A DNA stretch of 64,000 bases from Fremontodendron californicum (taxonomy: Eukaryota; Streptophyta; Magnoliopsida; Malvales; Malvaceae): positions 441,501-505,500 of the forward strand of contig JAULJL010000029.1 of NCBI GenBank assembly GCA_030761205.1. The letters are read 5' to 3'. A program made the position numbers and the translations under genes. Shown in pieces: positions 1 through 11,460 of this stretch. Positions within the stretch are counted from its first letter, which is position 1. Every line of letters begins with the position of its first letter. The notes beneath the pieces were generated by a model, which was not told where the DNA came from, ran no database searches, and was given only the letters and a program-made list of their open reading frames with translations.

Positions 1-559
1 AGTCTTCTTTAAATAACTATATAAGGAAAATGACATTAATATGGATTTATTTGTGATATGCAATAAATTTTATGCATGTTGGATGTTATTATTTTAAAGT
101 TCTAAATCATTAGCTTGGAAGTAACCACAGCATCTTAAGTTGATTGATTTAGATAAAATAAGTGGTTATTTAAAATGAATTTTTTCTTTAAATAACTACG
201 TAAGAAAAATAACATTGATAAAGAATTATTTTATAGAAAAATTAGTTATTTGATCTCACAAGGGGATAATTAATTTTTTGTAAAGTGATAAAACAGGATA
301 CCATCAAAAGCAAATTTTTCCTAGGCCCACAGGTATGGATTATTTAATTTTGGTGTTTTAGTTATTGTTTTATCATAAAGTTATGTAAATTCATATGCAT
401 GATGCACCTCTACCCACAGGAAGGTTTGAATTTACTATTTGATTATAAAGGTGATTTATTCAAAATAAAGGTTTTTTTTTTCAAAACATGATTGTGTTCT
501 TGTATTTTGCAGTTATTTCTACTATTTTGATATATGAGGCTACTATAAGTTCAATGTTA
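1..559. repeat. AT-rich non-coding stretch with a diverged direct repeat
   Basis: No convincing coding region is present. A segment at about 4-42 (containing ctttaaataactatataagg) recurs in diverged form at about 183-228, so the start of the window holds two copies of a unit of about 180 bp. This may be eroded 5' sequence of the copia element that follows, but no LTR matching the one at 4132-4567 was recognised here. Confidence 0.4.
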
Positions 560-679
560 TTTGGTGATGAAATTACTCTGATTGAAAGGAGTAAATTGAG
601 CTATTTTTGGGTGTAAGGATCTTGACTTAGCATTTCGGGAGACAAACATGTCCTCAACGAATCAAGTACGCAAAGGTAA

Positions 680-3600
680 ATGGATTTGTATGTACAATGG
701 GAGAAATCTAATCGTTTAAGTATGATGTACATCAAATCCTATATTATGAAGTCCATCCGGGGTTCCACCCCTGATTGTGACATTGTCAAGGATTACTTGA
801 AAGCCATTGAAAACAAGTTTATTAAATTTGATAAGGCTTTGGCTACCACCCTAATAAGGAAGCTTTCAGGAATAAAGCAAAACAACTCTAAAAGCGTAAG
901 TGGGCACATTATGGGATTTGAAAGAACATTGTTGCTCAAATTAAGTTTTAGAAATTGAGTTTCTAAGTCATTTTTATCACTTTTAAATTCAACTCTCTTC
1001 CTAATGAGTATAGACCATTCAAAACACGCATAAAGTAAAATGGTCTATAAATGAACTCTTAACCATGTGTGTTCAAGAGGAAAAGAGATTGAAGGATGAG
1101 AAACTAGATACAGCTTTCTAGTGACTCATGGTAAAAGGGTGATAAGAAAGGCAAATGTGTTCTAAAAGTAAAGAAGGAAGAAAAAAAAACGTCAATAAAG
1201 AAAAATGGGGTCAAATCCTTCTTTTGTAGGAACACTTAAATATATAAAGAAATATTGCCTACAGTATAAAAGAAAGCTCGAAAAGAAAGGTAAACTCATT
1301 TTTTCTGTATGTTATGAATCTCTTTTATTGATGTTCCTCATAATACATGGTGGTTAGACTCTGGATCAACAAATCATCTACTACCATGTAAGGTTTCATA
1401 AAGCTAAAGAAATCGAAGGAAAGTGGGAGAAACATCTACTTCGGAAATCAATTACCTTCACAAGTTGAAGGAATAAGGACTCTTAGGATCTATTTTAAAC
1501 CTTGAAGAAACTTTCTCTATCTTTTCCAAGAAATTGTGATTCCCATTCCTAAATTAGAAATTTTGAGTTTTGAACTTAAGTTTAAAATTTCTATTATTGA
1601 AATTTCAAAAGATAATGTTTCTATTGGTTTTTATCATTTAAATGATTGTTTATACAAAATTGATTTGGATCCTGAATATGAGAATAGTTTGATAACTATG
1701 CATTCGATTTCTGGTAGTAAAATATGTACTATAAACTCTTACAAGTTGTGGTATAAAAGATTGTGTCATATCTCTATACAGAAATTTAGGAGGTTGGTAA
1801 ATGATGGAGTTTTAAAACTCTTGATTTTATTGATTTTGACACTTGTGTTAGTTGCATTGAGGAAACAAACTAACAAGTCCACAAGAGAGATTAAAAAAAG
1901 CACTGATATTTAAGAGATCATACACCTTCCCCTAAGTTTTTGGAGTAATGCCTTTAAAATTGTTATTTATGTCTTAGATAAAGTTTCAACTAAATCAGTT
2001 TCTGAAACTTCTATTGGAATAGTTGGAAATCCAAATCAAGACATTTATACACTTGGGTTGTTCAGTTAAAGTGAAGGTCTTTGACCCAAACATAAGTAAA
2101 TTGGATCCAAGAATAGTTAACAGTTATAGGCTATACAGTTAACTCAAAAGGGGTATAGGTTTCACCGTCCCTCACATTCATCTAGAATTGTTGAAGCTAT
2201 AAATACTAAGTTCTTGTGGATTATGAGTCCAGTGGGAGTGACTTTCCTCGTAAGGTTGATATTGAGGAATAAATTAAAGTGGATGAATCTTCTTATAAAG
2301 AGCTTGATTGTTTTTCAAGACAAACCTACAGAATTAACTAGAAAACAATCAAATCAAGATCAAACTTTACAAGAGAATAACAATCTCACTAACAATTTTA
2401 TTATAGTAGAATTGAAAAGATCCAACAAGACAAGAAAACTAGTATTTCTAATGATTTGTTGTATACCTGCAAAAGTCTAATTTTGATATTGGACTTAAAG
2501 ATGATCTTGTTTTCACAAACCATGAGTAGTGAAATTCTACACTCTGGCATAAAGCTATGATAGAAGAGATGAAATCAATGGCTAACAATCCAATCTAGGA
2601 ACTCGTTGAATTACCATCTGGTAATGTTGAACGAAATAAGGTTAAACTTGTTGCCAAAGGTTTCACTCAAAGTGAAGGTGTTGATTACTATGAAACCTTC
2701 TTTTTAGTTTCTAAGAAGGATTCATCCAGAATTATCATAGCTCTGGTAGCTCATTTTGATTTAGAGATACATCAAATGGATGTGAAAACAACTTTCTTAA
2801 ATGGAGATATTGATGAACAGGTATACATGATTCAACCTAAAGGTTTCTTTGAGAATAGTAATTTGGTTTGCAAATTAAAGAAATTAATATATGGACTAAA
2901 AGAAGCATCCCGTCAATTAGTATATAAAGTTTCACAATGTTGTGACATCATTTGGTTTCACTAAAAATATTGTTGTTCCTTAGATATACCTTAAGGTTAG
3001 TGGGAGTCAGTTCATATTTTAGTCTTATATGTTGATGTTATTATTCTTGCAAACAGTAATTTAGCTTTGTTACATAACCCAAAAGCTTTTCTTTCACAAA
3101 ACCTTTTGATATGAAAGATTTGGGTGAAGCCTCTTATGTCATAGGCATAGAGATTCATAGAGATAGATCTGAAAAGATATTAAGTCTATCTCAATAAGCT
3201 TATATCAAAAGGGTTTTAGAAAGATTTAGGATGCAAAGCTGTTCACCTACAGTGGCACTAATTACGAAAGGGAAATTCAGTTTAAGCCAATGTCCCCCAA
3301 AACAATTTGGAAAAGAAGCAGATGAAAGGCATTACATATGCATCTGTTGTTGGTAGCGTTATGTGTGGTCAGGTTTGTAAAGACTTGACATAAGGTTTGT
3401 AGTAGGAATATTTGGTAGATATTAAAGTAATCATGGCCTTGATCATGTGAAATCTGCTACAAGAACTATGCTACGAAGCAACATCACAGGCGTTAAGATT
3501 GAGATATTTTAACTCTGATTAAAGAGTTGTCAATTTTTGCAAGGCTATTGAGTATTATGACAACTCTTCTACGGTATTCTTTTATAAGAATGATAAAAGT

Positions 3601-3765
3601 GAAAATCACATCAAGCACATCGATATAAAGTATCTTGTTGTTAAAGATCATGTAAAGAAACAAGAAGTGGATATTTAACACATTAGTACAGACTTGATGG
3701 TCGTAGATCCCATGACTAAAGCATTGTCGACAAAACAATTTATTATCATGTGGATCATATGAGAC
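680..3765 (+). pseudogene. Copia gag-pol remnants, many stops and frameshifts
   Basis: The 680-958 reading frame resembles copia gag. At about 1333 a frame reads WWLDSGSTNHL, the aspartic protease active-site region. 1536-1830 resembles the GAG-pre-integrase domain, ending in LWYKRLCHISIQK. At about 2050-2200 a frame reads VKVFDPNISKLDPR, typical of the part just after the integrase core, so that core is largely deleted. 2776-2964 holds the reverse transcriptase stretch MDVKTTFLNGDIDEQVYM, with more RT pieces to about 3200. 3590-3740 matches the RNase H tail (DIKYLVVKDHV, then TDLMVVDPMTKAL). Stops and frame changes separate every block, so no polyprotein can be made. Confidence 0.75.
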
Positions 3766-4131
3766 TAAGTAATGTCTGTTATAGTGTTGTTTGACTTGTT
3801 TAACATGCTTAATTTTGTTATTTTCACATCTTAGAATTGATGAACATGTTTCAGTTTGTGCACATAAAGTTTACATGTTTGTTTGGACCTTGAATGACTA
3901 CAGAAAATTCATTCATAAAGTATTATCTCATAAAGTGCTTTTTAGAGAGAATCATACAGTGTAATACATAAAAGGAAATGTTCGAATTAGAATGCTACCG
4001 CCATGATTCATGTTATGTGAATCTTTAATTGAGTGAGAGTTTGGCTAGAGTAATTATGGCCATATTAAGTTTTGGATTTAAATATTACCTATTCCAGTTT
4101 TTGATTTTATCATATGGGTCAAGTGGGAGAA

Positions 4132-4567
4132 TGTTGGATAATAATGTGGCCCACATGATAATTTAATAAATCCAAGATAATTATTTAATTATCTTGATAA
4201 ATACTTAAGTGATATTATCCTAGTAAATTCTATTTAAGATAAACTACTCTAGTGATAAAAGTTAAACATAACTTCTCTATCTCAGTAACTGATAAGGATA
4301 AGGATTCTTTGATGGTAGGATTTAACTCTATCAGTTATCCAGTATAGGTCCCTAGTCTAGTCTATAAATTGCCTGTGAAACCATCTCAAGGTAACTTACA
4401 GTAAACACAAGAAATAGACTAGAAGGCATATACTAAAGTAAGAGAGTTTCTTTGAGTGTTTGGAACAAGGTCGCGTTCTTGATTAACAATGGCTGGAGAT
4501 ACGCTTTTAGTTTTTAAGTTTTTACAAGGGGCACACTACAAACTCTAGGATGTTAGGCACCACAACA
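4132..4567 (+). repeat. 3' LTR of the copia element
   Basis: The 436-bp segment starts TGTTGGATAAT directly after the purine-rich caagtgggagaa and ends CACAACA, so its tips are short inverted repeats (TGTTG/CAACA). A TATA-like tctataaattgcc lies near 4360. Size and ends fit copia LTRs. A target duplication could not be tested because the 5' LTR was not found. Confidence 0.65.
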
Positions 4568-4908
4568 TTGATGTCCGATAAAGAACAAATATCATTTGTT
4601 TCTATTCTCTGTCTCGTTTGATATTTCTTTATTATTATCTTGTCATGTATTCAATTTTTTAATTATTTTAATATTAAAATTAATCTATTATAAATATGTG
4701 TCAACAAATTATTGGAGGAACATCAATAAAAGCACAAAAAAGAGATGGAAGAAATTTGTTTTCCGACAAGGTGACGACACATTACGTCTAGCACACTCGA
4801 AGAGGTTAGAGTTGGAATGATCTTTAGAGTCATATCAACTTTGCCAATTTGGTTAATAACTATAGCACATGTCATGGTATAAATGACGTTGACAACTAAT
4901 ATAATAAA
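4568..4908. other. Intergenic stretch, no recognised feature
   Basis: The open frame at 4596-4820 has no recognisable family signature and a low-complexity composition. It is treated as chance. Confidence 0.4.
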
Positions 4909-5298
4909 GGGCTAGTTTAGTATTGTTGTTGAAAAAAATTTAGGTTAAAAAAAACTTGAGTTGAAAAAAAATGTATTTATAAAGTGTGGTGAAAAAGTAT
5001 GATTTAGAAACTTTTAAGTGTTTAGCATTGCTATGAAAAAGTGTTGTAGAAAATTGAAATGTCAAAAAAAGATATGTTTAAAATAATAAAAGTGTAGAGA
5101 TGTGAGGATAATAAAGTCATTTTATCCAAAAGCTAACTTTTAAACCCCAAAAATTATATTTTTTGACTTTTTAGTTTGGCTTTTCAAATTATAATTTCAA
5201 CAGCAGAAATCAAATTTTTTTTATCTGTTTAGCATTGCGACGGTGAAAAGCAACTTTTGACTTCAAAAATTGTGCCAGAAGCAATGCTAAACGAGACC
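4909..5298. mobile_element. MITE-like element with imperfect terminal inverted repeats
   Basis: The left end reads gggctagtttagtattgttg and the reverse complement of the right end reads ggtctcgtttagcattgctt, giving imperfect inverted termini on a 390-bp element with no coding capacity. The general pattern (a GTTTAG-type end followed by an attg core) is common in plant hAT-like MITEs. No matching 8-bp target duplication is visible, so the superfamily is uncertain. Confidence 0.6.
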
Positions 5299-5527
5299 AA
5301 AGACATGGTGGTAAACCATTACTTCATTTGCGAAGACCGGCAAAAAAAAAAGTTTCTTTTTCCCAAAAAATAGGAAGGGCTTTAATTAATTAATTAATTT
5401 ATAATTTACAATGATGAAAAATTATGAAACAACTCCACCCACTAAGCAAAAATCATATCCATCAATCTGATCTACCTTTGATCAAGCTGAGGCAAACATA
5501 ATTGTTCAGAGAAATTGATTGGATTCA
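5299..5527. other. Short spacer before the metacaspase fragment
   Basis: Contains a (ttaa)n microsatellite near 5383-5400. Nothing else is recognised. Confidence 0.3.
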
Positions 5528-5811
5528 ATGGCAAAGAAAGCAGTGTTGATAGGATGCAACTACTCAGGCACAAAGGCAGAGCTGAAAGGGTGCATAAACG
5601 ATGTGGTAAAAATGAAGAAATGCCTGACAGAGCGCTATGGATTTTCATAAGAAGACATAAACATATTGATAGACAATAGGAAAGAACATCAGAAAGGCTT
5701 TGAGTGATCTTGTAAAGTGGGCAGAGCCTGGGGATTTTCTGTTTGTGGACTACAGTGGGCATGGAACCAGGCTTCCTGCATTGTCCCTTGCGATATGAAT
5801 CCCATCACTGC
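5528..5811 (+). pseudogene. Type II metacaspase N-terminal fragment, broken
   Basis: From the ATG at 5528 the frame reads MAKKAVLIGCNYSGTKAELK, the start of a plant type II metacaspase p20 domain (a Cys-dependent protease of programmed cell death). It runs to GFS and then meets an in-frame TAA at 5648 where the family has an acidic residue. A shifted frame then gives ALSDLVKWAEPGDFLF and YSGHGTRLPA, which contains the catalytic His region. The sequence next jumps to IVPCDMNP, so the acidic segment between these blocks is deleted. The catalytic Cys region and the C-terminal half are absent. This is a pseudogene fragment of an otherwise single-copy-like gene. Confidence 0.8.
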
Positions 5812-5994
5812 TTCTTCTTTCCATCTTTCTTCATTTTTTTGTTTGTCTTTGATTCTTTGCTATATATGAATGCTGATGATAGATCTGTGTGCCTCATCCT
5901 CATCCTCAGATTTAGTTTTGTTCTAGAGTCAGTCTCCTTGTCAGAATTCTATTTCTCGAAATGAAAATTGATTGAAATGTTACAATCTCCTATG

Positions 5995-6690
5995 GAAGAA
6001 AAGGCTAATTTTTTCGAGCTTTGTCATAATCCACTTTGGAATATCCACAAGAGAAGAAGATATGATCTCTTGTCTCCCTGGCTTGCTTGTATAGCAGACA
6101 GTCCTCTTCAACTGTCATCCCCATGTTGCTAATCTGTCTTTGGTAGGGAGCCTATTAAGAACAGCCATCCATGAAATTAAAGAGTGCCTAGGAATGTTCA
6201 ACTTGAACCAAATCAACTTGTGCCATGGTACTTTATCAGCTTTTGGCCTAATCAAATTCCAAACTGCAGCCACTGAATATTTGTTAGCTGGGAAAGGCCA
6301 ACTTCCCAAGTCATTGATGACACCTCCAGAAGCCACTTGCCTCAGTTGCAAGATCTTTCGCCAATTCCAGCTACTACCACTGTGAGCAGAGATTAGCCAT
6401 GCATCTCTACCCTTCACTACATAGGTCTGCACCCAAGCAATCCAGAGAGAACCTGCATTCATTAAAACAGACTAAAGGTTTCTAAGAATGCAAGCTTGGT
6501 TCCAGGAGAAAGTATCCTTGATTCCTAAACCTCCCTCGGATTTAGGCAAGCAGACCTTCTGCCAACAGACCTTAGCCCCTCTAGCTGGCCCCTCTCTTCC
6601 TATCCATAGAAAGCTTGAGCAAATTAAAGTCAATATTAATTTTTTTTTGTATAAAGTCAATATTTATTTTTTTGTATTGTTTAATTGAGC
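5995..6690 (-). pseudogene. LINE (non-LTR retrotransposon) 3' coding fragment
   Basis: On the minus strand two adjacent frames (6660-6472 and 6462-6115) read GGLGIKDTFSWNQACILRNL and then AWVQTYVVKGRDAW...WNLIRPKADKVPWHKLIWF, ending LNRLPTKDRLATWG. This is the zf-RVT region that follows reverse transcriptase in plant L1-type LINEs. A frameshift separates the two halves and a stop follows LATWG. The reverse transcriptase itself is missing. The same domain occurs in the plus-strand LINE at 41113-42898. Confidence 0.75.
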
Positions 6691-9419
6691 AAAAATATAT
6701 TGTTTATTTTTTTGTATAAAGTCAATATTAATTTTTTTTATTTTATTTTCCTCACTTCTCGCTGACTTGTCCTTTCTCTCATAACCTCTCTTCTTCTATG
6801 AAACCCCAAATTCTTTCTCTAAAACCTCTTTTCCTCTGTGGAAGCCCAACTATAGCAAACGAAACCAAAGAAGAAAAAAAAACCCAATTGTTTTCTTATT
6901 GTCTGTCTACCAATTTGATTATTTTTTTTTTTTTTTTTTTTTGGTGGGGTGTTCCAGTTTCCTTTATAGTTTTCTTCTCAAGAAAATTCAAGGAATTTTC
7001 GAGGAAAAGTTAATCTTTTTTACAAGAATATGAGAAAAATACAAACAACCCAGCTTTTGTTTCTTCCTATCTTGATTTATTGCTAGTATCCTCAAATCTT
7101 ATCTTTGACGTAATCCATTCGATTATCAAAATACCCCCAAAAAAAAGGAAAAAGCAATTATATTGAATTAATAGTTTTGAGGACTTGATATTGATCCTCT
7201 ATGGGAAAAATCAAATTTCGTTGGAATCCGATTCTTTTGATCTGAATTGGCTTGAATTGCTTTGTTTTGGTAAAAAAAAAAAAAAAAGGATGGCGATGAA
7301 AAGGTTTGGTATTAGAGCAGTGAAGGGATAATTTGGACAAAAAAATTTTCTATTTTAGGACAGGTTGAATAGTTAATTCAGAAGGGGAGGGGCTGAATGG
7401 TTATTCAACCAGTCCCCTAATAAAAGAGGAATGCATTCATGTCTCATTCAGCAAAAATTTTAACTGAATATGAGCCAAACGAATATGAGTTGTATTGTAT
7501 TCCCATTATATTGAACCAGACATAGTGTAAAAGTAATACGAACAATTAAACAATACATAAATTTATTTCTGTCAATGAATAATCGGTTGGCCTTTGATAA
7601 GCATTAAGACTTCATTTATACAGTTTTTCATGTTAAAAGCAGTATTTTATCACAATCACAAATAATCAGCTTCGAGCAGGTTGTGGGGTAGATCGAATAG
7701 AGGCGGTGGCTGGAGCTGAATCCTGATTCCACCTCCGAATATAAATTGGATTCAACTTTTACCCAATAAATGATTGGAGCAGATACTAAGGCATAAATTT
7801 GGTTCTTGAAGTTGGACTGAAATGAACAAATTATAGGTTTCAAATTACAAACTTGCAACTGGTCCACAAATCAGAAAAAGGCCATTTGCTTGCTTATTCC
7901 GCATCAATTTGGGCAGTTAAAGATGGGTTTTTTTCTTCTCAAAAGTTTAAATTTGGGTTTCAATAAGTCCAAGCATTCAATTGCCAATTGGGGCCACAGA
8001 TAATCTAAAGTCCAAACCCAAGCTTTCTTTCGAAAGTTTTAAATTAATCAAAAACTTTAAATCTATATATATATATATATATCCCATGAAGTCCCCTTTT
8101 CCTAATTGTTGCCGATAGTAGAAAATCCAAATTAGTTTGGCTGATATGCTCCAAAGTTTCATGATATGTGATATGTCCACTCCTTTCTTAAGACAAACTC
8201 TTCCGACATCCCACTTACACGAAGGAAGAGATTGGTTTTTTTCCTTCTTTTTTTCTAACAAAAGTATACTATATGTAGTAATAGTACTATCTAGACGGCA
8301 GGTCAGTGGACAAACGATTAGAGAAATTATTTCATATGGTTTAGACCAGGCTTTAGCGTGTGTCTTTAACTGTAAGGCTACAGCTGAATCAGACAACACT
8401 CAAGTCTGAATCCTAATTTGTTTAATGGGAACAAAGATCTTAATTTGGTAGGTGAAAAATAATTAACCCTTTTTTTAATCATTAAACTCTCTAACTAAAT
8501 TATATTATTTGTAAATAAGTGAAATAAAATTAGAAAATACATGGAGTACTTATTTCTTTTATATTCCCCCTTTAACATAAATTTGTATCTATATATATAT
8601 TTGTTGCTTTTAGGAAATAAAGTGTTACTAAGATGCCAATCATAGGGATTTGGCTGTGCCTTGCTCCTAATTAAGATGCTTTCGTCTTCTTTTTACTACT
8701 GTTCCTTTCTTTTGGACAAAAGTTTCAACCTAACAGCTGATTTAGTTCCATTTGCACATTTATAATGCACGCACTGTCTCACTGTTTGACTTCATGTAAA
8801 CAAACCCTAACCTACTTCCCAATCATGGCTCAAATTTTCCACCAAACAAATATTCCTTTGTTTCTAGTCAACCAGTTAATTACTTAGAGGAAATCCCAAC
8901 CTACTTGTAAAAGGATTTTCCGGATGTTTGTTTCATTTCATTTTCCCAATCATGGCTCAAATTTTTTTTTGCAAAGAAGGAGCAGTCTGGAAATAAAATA
9001 AGGGGTTGCAGATATTGGGATTTGAATCCCAGATCTACTGGATGCCACCTCTTAAAAGTGATTGCATGAACTGTTGGAGATATTTTGTAAAAACCTTGTT
9101 GAAAATATTTACTTGCAACAATTAAATAGCAAGCCCGTAAATAAAATTTTAGAAAACTTATTTGTAGAATAAAAAATTGAAGAATAAAGAACTTAACATT
9201 GTTGTCAAGGATTGAACTCTTTGTTCTTAAGGCAAAATGGTCCGTCACTTGGTGCACACGGTTTCAATGCAATTGCCTCCCAGGATTTCAACAACATCAC
9301 CTTGAAAAGTTGCACAGCTTTTCAAGTTTACGAACTTAAAGAATTTGACTCAATTTTCTCTTTACAATGACAGATTCCTAAGCTACTATGAAATTGGTTA
9401 TCAGCGATTACTTCTTCTT
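6691..9419. other. Intergenic DNA, no supported gene
   Basis: Open frames here are short and unrecognised. A poly-T run lies at about 6922-6942 and a (TA)n tract near 8065-8082. Two copies of an aatcatggctcaaattttcc-like sequence lie near 8821 and 8946. No domain or transposon end could be assigned. Confidence 0.4.
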
Positions 9420-9980
9420 CTTCACAAAGCTACTCTACATATGAAGTTCAGATGTTGAGAGAAGATTTGAAAAATATGCATCAACGTTTTGAGGAAAAGG
9501 AAGCATAGAGAGAAATAGAGATGGGAAAGAGAGAAGCAAAGAGAGAAAAAGATATCAGCAATTGCAGACACAGTTTGATTCGTTGATGAATTTAGTGTAG
9601 CAAGAGTTATTAGCAAACGCAACAAGTTCACAAAATCCTCCATCTCAAGTAATATAATCTTTTCGTTGTTAACTATCTTACTTTTTATAACTTAATATCT
9701 TATATATTAATTACGTATTTTAACTTTTTTTAGTAGGGTTCATAACATGAGAACGAACTTGCTACGGAAAAACTTTTTTTACGACTGTCCTCGAACTTTT
9801 AACATTTGTAACTCGTACTTTTTTAGGTTGTAACTGGATTTGATGTGTTAAGTAATAGAACTGTTGTGTATTGATACTTTATAATATATATTTAATATAT
9901 CTTTATATTATGGTTTTTTTTATAATTTCTGTTATTTGTGTATTGTTGTGCAGTTCTGTAACTATTGTTACAGATATTAT
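9420..9980 (+). pseudogene. Possible CACTA tnpA-type C-terminal remnant
   Basis: A broken frame at about 9425-9510 gives a glutamate/lysine-rich coiled-coil-like stretch (LREDLKNMHQRFEEKEA) followed by more charged repeats with stops. This resembles the C-terminal coiled coil of plant En/Spm tnpA-type proteins, and a long AT-rich 3' region follows. No CACTA terminus was found nearby, so the assignment is weak. Confidence 0.25.
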
Positions 9981-10014
9981 TGATAAATATAATTTTTTAA
10001 ACAAAATAATATTT

Positions 10015-11460
10015 ATTAAAGTATTAATTGGATGAAGCCCATGGAACATAAAGGTCTTGCAAAGGAATTATAAAGAGTAATAATTGTGAGATCCTTATGC
10101 ATCAAAGCCAAGTTCCTAAAACTGTTCTTGGTCATTGTATTGCCAAGACGGGGCATTGGCAATACTCAAAAATTGGTACATGTTAAGCCTTCTTACTTGT
10201 GAAGTAAGCAACCGATCTCATGGGTTGAAGTATATGGTATACTTGGGATAACATGTAGGTGGTTGTTAGAGAACAAGTTCACTGAACATGGACCGCTGTG
10301 AGAACTCCATTTGGTATAGCCACTCTAGTGTCTATGAAAATGTTGTCACGTGTCAGTCGTGTAAATAATCCTCTGAATAATGATTCCAGGTCATCTTGTA
10401 TGGAGAGTGTCATACTTAGATTTCATCTAAACGGGTCCCAAAAAGGGATGCTTACGGTAGATTGATTTTGGGTATGACTGAAGCATACGAAGATGGATGA
10501 GTGATCCAGAGAGGATTCACCACTCCAAGTGACATCGGAGATATATCTCATCTGTTCTTGGCTTCGGTTAACTTGATAGAATCTCTGGCCAAAATATGAC
10601 TAATTTAGGAGAAATAGCTTCTCTAAGTTCACAAAGTTAACTAATAGCTGCAAAAACTAATATGGATTGAACATGACTAAACACTGCACCATGCTCATGG
10701 TCTTTCCGTGATATTTGGTGAAAAGACCGAATTACACTGATATACTGGACACTGAAAGGTTATGTCAAGACTAACTTGACTCTCCAGTATTTGGGTGGTC
10801 ATGATGGCTTGCTAGATTTCACTCATGATCTATGAATGTAAATTGATTATCCTTGGATTATAATTTATATTCATTGCCAAAATATTAGAAGCCTACTGGG
10901 TCACACACATAAAAATGAATTAAGAGATTAAAATGGAATGAACTTAATTGATTAAATTGAGAATTTAATCACTAAGGACTTAATTGAATGGTTCAATTAA
11001 GTGGAGGGACTTAAGAGCAAATAACATAAAAGTTATGTTATAAACCCTAAGCCCTTGTCTAGGACTGTTGTCGCCCCCTATGTATAAAAAGAATACATTA
11101 CCGTCATCTTTCCCTATGGCCTAGCCGTATATTGTATGTGGTGGTGTTGGTGTCTTCTTGATTTCTTTCTTCCTCCATGCCTCTTGATGGATTGCTAGAG
11201 AGAAAAGGTTTATCTCAAGTGAGCAATGGGTTGGACCAAGAAGAAAGAAGATCAAGATCTTACCTTTGGTTAATGCTCCAAACCCTGTGAAAAGAGAAAA
11301 ATGAAGATCTTCTTTCTTGGTTGGCGCACCAAACCCTGTGGAATGTAGAAAAGCATTTTCTTCATTCTTGATGCTTATGAAGTATTCGGCCATGGTTGTT
11401 CTTATTGGGGAGAGGTTTATGAAACCTAACCACTAGCATGGATTTCAGTAGGATAAAATT
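10015..11460. repeat. Dispersed repeat resembling a plant LTR segment
   Basis: The opening 10024-10125 (ttggatgaagcccatggaac, then gagatccttatgcatcaaag) recurs in diverged form at 47305-47405, so this is a dispersed repeat. The body has the moderate base composition and lack of ORFs expected of a long LTR or leader region. Neither TG/CA ends nor a partner copy could be placed. The frame at 11121-11393 is not recognised. Confidence 0.45.

Larger units (their letters stand above)
560..4567 (+). mobile_element. Decayed Ty1/copia LTR retrotransposon
   Basis: Pieces of a copia polyprotein lie in the order typical of the superfamily: gag, protease, GAG-pre-integrase, integrase C-terminal part, reverse transcriptase, RNase H. 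A polypurine-like gtgggagaa and a 3' LTR beginning TGTTGGA follow. No intact 5' LTR or primer-binding site is visible, and most of the integrase core is missing. The element is therefore an old, internally deleted, non-functional copy. The left limit is set only where the gag-like similarity begins. Confidence 0.75.

Noticed and set aside
7977..8409. 140-aa minus-strand and 90-aa plus-strand frames
   Set aside because: They overlap on opposite strands across a (TA)n tract and show no domain or intron signals.
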